A stretch of 64,000 nt of DNA from positions 108,031,310 to 108,095,309 of the forward strand of contig CM070876.1 in the NCBI GenBank assembly GCA_036365515.1. Direction: 5' to 3'. Positions 56,703 through 64,000 of this stretch are shown piece after piece. The stretch is from Torymus aiolomorphi. Lineage: Eukaryota > Arthropoda > Insecta > Hymenoptera > Torymidae. Both the position numbers and the translations under genes were made by a program. Position 1 is the stretch's first letter. Every line of letters starts with the position of its first letter. The notes below the pieces were generated by a model. That model saw only the letters and a list, made by a program, of their open reading frames with translations. It had not been told where the DNA came from and made no database searches.

Positions 56703-57719
56703 TTGACAGTTAAGGAGACAGTATCTTCTTCCAGCTCCCTTCGTCGACTGTCGACATTCTTAGATCAAAATCAGCTGTTGAGAGTAGGCGGGAGGTTGCA
56801 CAATTCATTTGTAAGTGAGGCCGGAAAACACCCAATCATCCTACCCAGTAAGCACCACGTCACTCAATTAATCATACGAAAAGCCCACTTGGTTACGTCA
56901 CATGGAGGGCCGACGCTGGTGCAGAGCTACTTGTCTCGTTAGTATTGGATAGTTAGGGGTAGAAACACAATTCGAGGAGTCACTCGTCGCTGTGTGCAAT
57001 GCGCAAGGTATCGCGCTACCACCCTCGAACAGCAAATGGGCCCTTTACCGGCCGCCTGAACGAGACCTTCACGACCTTTCACGTATACTGAAGTGGACTT
57101 TGCCGGGCCCTTCTTCTTTAAGGCTTCTCCTGGGCGAGGTCGCAAGGTAGTAAAGGGTTACGTCGCAGTCTTTGTATGTATGAGAGTCAAAGCTTTGCGT
57201 TTAGAAGTTGTTTCGGACCTCACTACTGCAGCTTTTCTTGCGGCATTTCGTAGGTTCGTTGGTCAAAGAGGTTTATGTAAGGTTGTATATAGCGATAACG
57301 GAACCAACTTTCAAGGTGCTGAAACCGAGTTGCGTCACCTATTTTCCCAAACTTCAGCTCTGAGTCAGGAAATTGATATGAGTTGGACATTCATCCCACC
57401 AAGAGCTCTCAATTTTGGAGGTCTCTGGGAAGCGAATGTCAAGTGTTTCAAAACCCACATTAAAAAGGTCGTAGGAGAAACCAAGCTTACGTTTGAAGAG
57501 GCGCATACTATCACCGCTATGATTGACAGCTGTTTAAATTCCCGACTTCTCAGTCCGTTGAACTCATCTGAGGAGGATGCTGTAGCACTGACTTCCGGCC
57601 ATTTTCTTATTGGAAACTCATTAACTGCCCCTGTTGACCCTTTTATCGACGCCAATGATACTTGTTTTTTCAGTTCCAGATGGCACCTTCTCATGCTTAT
57701 GAGAAACCATTTCTGGTGA
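56703..57719 (+). pseudogene. BEL/Pao integrase
   Basis: The zinc-binding part is in 56703-56942 (RVGGRLHNSFVSEAGKHPII, then HHVTQLIIRKAHLVTSHGG). A TAG at 56940-56942 and frame changes follow, with CVQCARYRA in between. The catalytic core begins near 57093: DFAGPFFFKASPGRGR, VVYSDNGTNFQGAETEL (DNGTNF), and GLWEANVKCFKTHIKKVVGE with the catalytic Glu in 'GGLWEA'. All three acidic positions are visible. It stops at 57719 after ANDTCFFSSRWHLL. Confidence 0.85.
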
Positions 57720-57746
57720 AGATGGCAGAGAGAGTACCTCTCTCAA

Positions 57747-58022
57747 ATGCAGAAAAGAGCAAAGTGGCTCCAGCCCAATCGTAACTTTAAGGTCGGCGAT
57801 GTTGTCCTTTTTAAGGATCAGTTGATGCCTCCGACGAAATGGCCGCTCACTTGCATCACTGAGCTTCACAGCGACGTGGACGGTCTCTGCCGTGTCGCTA
57901 CCATTACGGCAAGAGGTACAACCTGCAAGCGCTCAGTCAAGATACTCATCCATCTGCCCGTGCAACCAAATGCAATAAATCATCTTCCTCAACAAGATAC
58001 GCTCAAGGAGGGCGGTAACTGA
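57747..58022 (+). pseudogene. DUF5641-like integrase C-terminal domain
   Basis: LQPNRNFKVGDVVLFKDQLM, PPTKWPLTCITELHSDVDGL and VRVATI-like ATITARGTTCKRSVKIL are the conserved parts of the small domain that closes BEL/Pao Pol in insects. It stops at 58022 near the end of pol. Confidence 0.75.
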
Positions 58023-58690
58023 CTTTGCGCAGTCAGCTGGCGCTAGCGTTTTTAGAAGAGCGAAGAAACAAGATTGCGTTGTTGTATTCCGCATACGATG
58101 TAGATTGCGCAAAGGTTGTATCAAATCTGTTGTAACTTTATTATACGAATTTATTTTTAAATATCGGGTTTTTTACTTTGTAAATTTTAATACTATATAG
58201 CAAAATAAATTGTCTCTGTGATAGAATTTTATACTGTGTCTTTTAAATATCATAACTTCAGACAGAGTTTTAATACTGTGATTTATCTATTATAAGCTTT
58301 AATTAAATTTTGCGTTTGCAAAAATTCTGAGAGAGAGGGAGTAAACGCTTTCACGTTTACTTATTAACATACGGTTTGTTTCTTATCTTATTTGTTTGTC
58401 ATTTGAACCGGTTTGTCATTCGTTTTGTGGTGGGCGGTATGTTCAGGCCGTAGAGTATAATTCACGCGATTATGGAGTCATCGCGCACTCGTGTGGCGCA
58501 TCAGTGTCGCGCATGTCTCCCGCCCCCCTTTCGTCTCCGACATTTGAGTCTCGCGGCCGCTGCGCTCTCGCGCTCTCTTTCTTCGTGGACGAGCCCTTGC
58601 CGAAGCCTGTCCGGGTTGCCTCTCTCTCACGACTAGGGACCGTGGCTTCCATTCTTTTGTCTTTTAACTGATTTAACTTGAACTTTGTAA
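58023..58690. other. Retrotransposon 3' region and candidate 3' LTR
   Basis: 58023-58439 is AT-rich and noncoding, with a polypurine 'gagagagagggag' near 58329-58341, which could serve as a polypurine tract. 58440 onwards starts with the candidate LTR start word TGTTCAGGCCGTAG and continues as a GC-richer stretch with 'cgcgcactcgtgtggcgcat'. The end is not defined. Confidence 0.45.
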
Positions 58691-58889
58691 CATGAAATCA
58701 GAGGCGTTCTATGGCATTAGATAAGCAATAAACGTCAGCATCGTAATAATCAATCCAACCGAGAGTGGTTTTCTTTATCTGAAACCGCCTATCTGCTCCC
58801 ACTCCCGAACTACCAGCCGCCACACCAATTACTATTTTCCAAAAATGGTGAACAATTTTAAGCGCTGTCCGAAAACGATTGCACAAAAA

Positions 58890-59860
58890 TTGAAAAACTT
58901 ACAACATTACGCATACACACATACACACACACACACGCACGCACCCAGGAAAAAATACACTTAAGAACGACACCATCCACATAGATTTCCATATGGATTT
59001 TTGTACAAAGATTTGTAAAACAAAATCCGTATTGATTTCCATGTAGATTTACATTGAGAGATCGAGTCAAAAAGAACATGAATCATGCAGCTTTCTATTT
59101 GGATTTTTCTAAAAACATTTGTGAAACCAAATTCGTGAAAGTTTTTGGTTAGGTAGCGGCGCTAATCGTGATAACGACGTGCTATTTTATGGTTGGTATA
59201 GTGACGGTCTTTCTTAAGAGCGTTACGCTTCCGATGCCAGACAGTTACTGCGTACGAGTTACAGGATTGTACGACTCGCGCGCGGTATCTATCTCCCATC
59301 GGAAGCGTAGCACTCTTAAGAAGGACGTTCACTATACCAACCGATAAATAACACGCCACTATCACGATGAGCGCTGCTGCCTAATCAAAACCCTTTACGT
59401 GTATAGATTGCCATGTAGATTTCCATGAAGAAATCCAGGTAAAAAGACACGATCAATATAGATTTACATATGAATTTTTCTACAAATATTTGCCAAATAA
59501 AACCGTATGGATTTCCTAAAGATTTCTATATAAAACTCAGGTACAAACGACATTATCCACATAGATTTCCATATGGATTTTTCCAAAAACCTTTGTGAAT
59601 CACAATCTGTATGGATTTCTATAACTATTTCCAAATAGAAATCCAGAAAAAATTACATTTTTCACATAGATTTCCATATGTATTTCTATAAAGATTTTCA
59701 TTTGGACATCCTGGCAACAGATTTAATTTTATCTTACGGCATTCCATATGTTTTTTATTAACAAATTTCGTGTTATTGTTTGATATAGGTATATGAATTT
59801 TCATTAAGGTTCCTATATGGATTTCATACCGAATAGGAGGGCACGGAATGTGTTAGATTG
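58890..59860. repeat. Short repeats with core 'agatttccatatggattttt'
   Basis: About ten variants of 'catagatttccatatggattt' with 'tacaaa.atttgt' linkers occur at 58975-59130 and 59400-59850, interrupted by the MITE at 59152-59381. A CA tract lies at 58918-58945. No gene. Confidence 0.75.
59152..59381. mobile_element. 230-bp MITE with inverted ends and TA flanks
   Basis: Ends GGTAGCGGCGCTAATCGTGA and, complemented, GGCAGCAGCGCTCATCGTGA. TA lies at 59150-59151 and 59382-59383. Inverted blocks 'ggttggtatagtga' and 'cttaagagcgttacgcttccgat' extend to the centre. No coding capacity. The host sequence around it consists of short 'gatttccatatgg' repeats. Confidence 0.8.
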
Positions 59861-60370
59861 ATTGAGATTTTGACTTTACGTAATATTTCCAAAAGTGGGC
59901 ATCTCTAGTCACCTCTTATCATCTAAAGTTATAAATTTGGCAATTTAATAATCAAATTTATTGATTAAAAACACGGGGTAATCTATGAACAATTTAAGTT
60001 TAGATAACAATTAGTATTTTATAACCATTTCTAATTATATGAAATTTATCTCTGATGTTAGTTAAAAGATGTTAATTAATACATAATATTCTTGCTATTA
60101 TGGTAAAGTCGTCATGTATTGGGGTAAAGTGTACTTAACTTTACTAATAAACTAGCACTTAAATTTAAATTGAATTAAATATTTTACATTATTGAATTAA
60201 TATAGATTGGTCGGTGCATATTTATAAAAAAAAAAATTGTTTTTGAGTAGATTACATCTAAATTGCATAATAATTTTAACATGTATTATTGAAAGCAGTA
60301 GAAAACTCAGATCTTTTAAATATATTACAAATATCTAAATATTCATATATATCACTCAATCAATTTTTAC
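59861..60370. other. AT-rich, no feature; likely intron beyond the 60371 exon
   Basis: Very AT-rich with no repeats recognised. If the exon at 60371-60508 is real, this is its downstream intron on the minus strand. Confidence 0.35.
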
Positions 60371-60508
60371 CTTCATATCATTAATATGACTATCATAACT
60401 ATCATCATCAACATCATATCCTCTTTTTAGTCTACTGTATCTTGTTGATTTTGGTAAATTATTATGATTTTCGTAATAAGTATTATATCGTTTCTTAGGA
60501 TTCGACAT
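60371..60508 (-). CDS. Candidate first coding exon, 46 codons
   Basis: On the minus strand an ATG at 60506-60508 opens MSNPKKRYNTYYENHNNLPK, followed by STRYSRLKRGYDVDDDSYDS and ND. The translation is balanced and low in Leu/Ile/Phe, unlike chance frames in this AT-rich region. After ATGAAG the sequence is GTAAAA (60370-60365), a plausible splice donor. The frame otherwise stops 4 codons later (60356-60358). The N-terminus is basic, then acidic. I recognise no family. Confidence 0.35.
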
Positions 60509-61040
60509 TTTTCGAGTATTCCAAAAATTTTTTCGAATTTTACCAAATAAACTAGTTTTTAACAGCTATGTGAAAATATAAAGAATATTAAAACTTAAAA
60601 ACATATTTTAGCAAGACAGTGATTATTAATTAAGAAAATACAGGTTTATTAAAAAAATTTAATAAAACTTTTTAATAACTGATTATCTTTATTAGATTTA
60701 GGTAAAAAGACCGCTATTTTTTATGAAAACCATTCAATGGAATTATCCGTAAACAATCGCGCACTCAGTCTTACTTTGTGAAGTTAATATAATCGCACTT
60801 CGTGTACGCGGGGTTGCACGGGTATTGTCACGTGAGAATACGACTGGTTGGCGCGCCAGTATCTCACCGGCAGTTTTGCACCTGCGTTGCCTCGTTCGCT
60901 AGTGCTATCGCGGGTTTCTCCCTCCTTTTATACTCTACTATACCTTCGCAAATGTACAGTACTTTATACTTTGTACCCAAACAAAAAAACACATTATAAA
61001 TCTTTTCCACGCCAATCATCAGGATGAGCAGAAGTATGCA
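60509..61040. other. Unassigned stretch
   Basis: AT-rich to about 60770, then mixed. No gene is supported. Confidence 0.4.
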
Positions 61041-62050
61041 GACATCGATATATACAGACAGAGACAGAGAGATAGTGGCACAGGCTTGGCGAGGTTCGCA
61101 GAACGGTGCTTTTACAGAGACAAAACGTCAGAGCCAGAGAGGCAACTATAGGAAGATCAAGATAAAGCGGCATAGGTGGTGAGACAGAAACAGAGACGAT
61201 GAGAAAAAGACATATGGAGAGACAGTCACAGATAGAGAAAGAAAAGGACAAAGAGATAGAGATGGAACAGAGATGGAGAGATAAAGACATCAACAGGGAC
61301 AATAAAATAAAGAAAGAAATATCGCTGAAAGACAAAGGGATAGGATCAGAGAAAGATAGTTAGACAGAGATGTATTGATAGAAACAGAAACGGAGAGGTA
61401 GAGACAGCGACACACACACAAACACAGACAGAGACAGACAGATAGCGTCAGAAACTGACATAGAGAGAGAAACAGAGAAACGGAGCAAGAGCGACCAAGA
61501 CCGAGAAAGAAAGACAGGTATAACGAGATACAGGCAGAGAGAGGAAGAGATAAGGAATCAGAGATAGTGACTTAAAGAGAGAGTCAGAGACATAGAAATA
61601 AAGTGACATGCATAAAAAGATCGACGCTGGAAGCAGATACAAAGAGACAGTGACAGAGAGACAGACTGATATAGCCATCCACAAAGAGCAGAGACAATAA
61701 AAGAAAGTGACATAAATGAACAGGTAGTCGCCGAGACCAGCTACAAAAGGACATACACAGAGAACCATGTACAAAGATGAATATAGGAAGAGGCAGACGG
61801 AGAGTGGGAGACAGTAATATAATCATCGACATAGAGATGAGGGAGAAGATAGTGATATACAGGCAGAGAAGGGTGAAGACCGACCGAGCCAATGAAAGGC
61901 AGAAAAAATTAGATAGAGACATATACAGAAAGACAATGATTGAGTGGTAGAGATCGAAAGGTAGAAAGATAGGGACAGAGAGGACGAGACTAAGAGTTAG
62001 AGACATCGACATAGACAAAGAGATATGAAATGAGACAATTTTAAATAAAA
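61041..62050. repeat. 1-kb purine-rich low-complexity tract (AGACAGAGA-type)
   Basis: Nearly the whole stretch consists of drifting 'agacagagacagagagatag' steps, with C every 4-8 bases and few T. It makes long open frames on the minus strand that read only Ser/Leu/Phe/Val/Cys, a compositional artefact. A clean CA run lies at 61411-61426. Confidence 0.85.
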
Positions 62051-63192
62051 TAAATATTAATGCGCCCATGATAGTGCAACAGTCGTGGGACGAAAAACTA
62101 TTTCTTTAGGTGTTGTAGATTAGTTTCATTTCGCGTGTAAATAGAATTGATGCGAAACTGTGTAGACTGTAGTTTGAGTAAGCGTACCGTTGCGTTTTTC
62201 TTTCTTTTGCTTTTACGTGATTACGCTCTGCCGCGCGACAGAAACGCAAATAGTTTGTGCGTGCAGTTTCTGATCGCGGAAGTTGGAAAGTTTGAGCGAA
62301 TCACATTTTAGAACAGCTTTTTAGGGTTTGCTTGGGTTTTGCACTCCACATTTCTCCCATCCAAAAATATCCTTTCCGTATTTCCGGCCTACGTAAGCGT
62401 CGCGTCGTGGAAAATTTGGAGCTTTCGGGTATTGTTTGGTTACCCGAGGGAGACTTTGTTTTGAACTTTGTCGACCTTCGTCAAAGTGTTCGAGCGAAAT
62501 TCGGGTTTGTGGAGTATTTGGAGTTTCGCTGAATATTCAAAATAATCAATTCGTTTGTATTTAATTCAAAAATTTCGTTGTAGATTTCGTTTAGCTTTGC
62601 AATAATAAGTAGCCTTTTCATCTAGAGAGTAAACTAGTAGTTTTGGTTAAAATTTCTAGTCGGATTCAAAATTGCTGGGTTTGTTTAATTCGCTTAGTAG
62701 TAATTTATTTGAAATTAAATACGAGGTTAGTTGGTCAGCCGTCGGAAAATTGATTTTCCTTTTCTAGAATTTTGATAATTGGCTGACGAAGTGAGTGACG
62801 TTGTAAAATTTTTTGTAAATAAATTGGAACTTGGTATCGCTGTTCGTGAGAGTGTGTGAGTAGTTGGAGTTGAATTCAAATTGTTAAGGTTATTCGAGTT
62901 GCTTCGTTCCGAGTGTGAAGTTATTTTCATCCAGTTAGAGTTTGCTCCTTTCGCTCACAGCTTAATCTCTGCTCTCTCTGCTTGTTGCACAAAACTCCTG
63001 GTGTTTTACTGCTCTGCTTACGCTTACGATTTATTGATTTTTTGAGTGCATTTAGTTAGTAATAATTGTAAATTGCACATTGTCTTTTAGCTTGAGCTGA
63101 ACAGCAGTGCAGTCGCAGAGTTAAAAGAGCGGGGGCTATCTGAGATTCGTTCTTTTCCTCGTTTTGGATTTATTTTTATTTCGTCGTTGAAA
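62051..63192. other. Leader or upstream region of the right-edge ORF
   Basis: Mixed composition with many T-rich runs. A purine/pyrimidine-balanced stretch with 'ttgagcgaatcaca' and 'tcgagcgaaattcggg' lies at 62280-62530. I find no LTR partner in the window. It may contain a promoter and leader for 63193. Confidence 0.4.
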
Positions 63193-64000
63193 ATGAATGC
63201 GTCTCACGGTAGTTTAGTGACCATCGGGTTGGATGGCGATGATTTGATGTGCGCTGATCCAGAGCTGCGACAGCGGGCCCTGCGTAACACCATCAATCGC
63301 ATGCCGGATGGAACCGTCATTCTGTTGGCGCACCAGCGAGGGTTAAACGTGGAAGCTGATGCGATGATAGTGCGCTATCGGCTGCAGCGGTACTACATGC
63401 GTCGTCAATTCGGACCAGATGCCGCACTGTGGCAGCCGGATCGCAACGAGCAACAAGTTTCGGCGCACGAGTCTACACGTAACTCATCCTTGGCAGAGAG
63501 CAACGCGTCCGTCGGACCAGGAGCACAGGGGATTCATTCTCCGCTGCCGATGGATCAATCCCTTGGACATTTCCGTGACGCATTATCGATGAGCGAGCCA
63601 TCGAGGAATTTTGTATCACAGATTCACTTCGAAATTGACGCTTCGGGAGTGGCCGGAGGAGTGAATAGTGTAGGTGGCTTAGCTGAAGCTGAACGTATTC
63701 ATGTGCCGACGGATCACCGAGTTAGTATCGTCGTTCCAGATGATTTTCTAACTGATAGCCGAGGAGAACATCAACCGAGGGCTCAGTTCACGAGGTTTCC
63801 ATTAAGCCCTCATCATTTTCACGACATTAGTGATAATCAAGAAAACCGTATGGATTTAACAGACCCCACTCACATCTCGTGCTCGTATATTCCGATTTCG
63901 AGGCCGGTGACAGCGTTTGTGCGCGGACAAAGGAACGCTGCGAGGGAGCAAACGTCGTTTCGTCGGGGGCTAAATGTGTCAGCGTGTAATACCGGAGTCT
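63193..64000 (+). CDS. Open frame running off the right edge, gag-like, 269+ codons
   Basis: From ATG 63193 (MNASHGSLVTIGLDGDDLMC) the frame is open to the last base. Translation is regular: PELRQRALRNTINRMPDGTV, IVRYRLQRYYMRRQFGPDAA, then Ser/Gly/Pro-rich parts and SIVVPDDFLTDSRGEHQPRA. GC content rises sharply at the ATG and codon use is balanced, so it is coding. The N-terminal block of about 85 residues is compact and the rest looks disordered. This layout, a long AT-rich leader and the retroelement surroundings suggest the Gag start of an LTR retrotransposon, but the family is not proven. Incomplete at the 3' end. Confidence 0.65.
   Translation, partial: MNASHGSLVTIGLDGDDLMCADPELRQRALRNTINRMPDGTVILLAHQRGLNVEADAMIVRYRLQRYYMRRQFGPDAALWQPDRNEQQVSAHESTRNSSLAESNASVGPGAQGIHSPLPMDQSLGHFRDALSMSEPSRNFVSQIHFEIDASGVAGGVNSVGGLAEAERIHVPTDHRVSIVVPDDFLTDSRGEHQPRAQFTRFPLSPHHFHDISDNQENRMDLTDPTHISCSYIPISRPVTAFVRGQRNAAREQTSFRRGLNVSACNTGV

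Larger units (their letters stand above)
52697..58690 (+). mobile_element. Degraded BEL/Pao retrotransposon
   Basis: Gag, protease, RT, RNase H, integrase and a DUF5641-like end occur in the BEL/Pao order on the plus strand, broken into many frames. The words TGTTCAGGCCGTAG at 52697-52710 and 58440-58453 could be the starts of the two LTRs. Beyond these 14 bases I cannot align them, so LTR bounds are open. GC content is above that of flanking DNA. Confidence 0.88.

Noticed and set aside
52697..58453. TGTTCAGGCCGTAG pair as defined BEL LTRs
   Set aside because: Only 14 bases match and the following sequence does not align, so full LTRs are not claimed.
61448..62069. Minus-strand 'membrane protein' frames rich in Leu/Ser/Phe/Val
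   Set aside because: They are an artefact of the purine-rich tract; no Met/Trp/charged pattern of a real protein.

Overview
This window is eukaryotic DNA, almost certainly from an insect. It is AT-rich and full of decayed transposable elements of types common in arthropods: an errantivirus-like Gypsy element with env, BEL/Pao, jockey-type and other LINEs, and a Penelope-like element. It also holds spliced-looking exons, di- and trinucleotide microsatellites, minisatellites and very long foldback repeats. I cannot fix the order. The combination of Polinton-type capsid genes with Penelope-like and BEL elements would suit a hymenopteran, but that is inference. Host genes are sparse: I can support only candidate single exons (29357-29552, 35661-35838, 60371-60508) and one open frame that runs off the right edge (63193-64000) and may itself belong to a retroelement.

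Layout. 1-6.6 kb: unassigned AT-rich DNA, then an 88-93 bp minisatellite split by a 2.6 kb foldback element (3289-5921) with Transib-type ends. 6.6-8.7 kb: a broken gag gene with two zinc knuckles, minus strand. 9.0-9.85 kb: a tandem array and a GT microsatellite. 10.4-16.7 kb plus 20.92-21.24 kb: a cluster of Polinton/adintovirus-like virus genes in two divergent blocks. The minus block reads capsid C-terminus, 'MDY-VD-QGF' protein, adenain-like protease, with a 247-280 aa unknown further along. The plus block reads protease fragment, penton-like protein, 48-aa ORF, double-jelly-roll-type capsid, second 'MDY-VD-QGF' protein. Each block has its own protease, capsid and MDY-family gene, so two distinct viral elements seem to be joined back-to-back at about 13.87 kb. 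No polymerase B, integrase or packaging ATPase is visible. A full-length jockey-like LINE (16710-20923) has jumped into the last MDY-family gene, leaving a 10-bp target duplication; the host gene frame resumes after its poly(A) tail.

21.3-28.6 kb: a GC-rich island, a 155-bp satellite, then a decayed GC-rich LINE cut by an 818-bp foldback element. 28.6-35.5 kb: AT-rich repeats, a SMYD-like exon, tandem hairpins, and a Penelope-like element with about 500-bp inverted arms carrying a hammerhead-ribozyme-like motif. 35.6-43 kb: nested noncoding tandem repeats, then a 3-4 kb palindrome. 43.3-50.2 kb: an errantivirus-like retrotransposon on the minus strand with two 338-348 bp LTRs, gag, pol and a broken env. 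50.2-52.7 kb: dispersed inverted repeats with a TTAA-flanked foldback MITE. 52.7-58.7 kb: a heavily broken BEL/Pao element. 58.7-64 kb: MITE-like repeats, a 1-kb purine-rich tract, a small first-exon candidate and the open frame at the right edge.

Most genes here are mobile-element or viral relics and do not form one working pathway. The best-preserved, least routine part is the two-block virus-like cluster.
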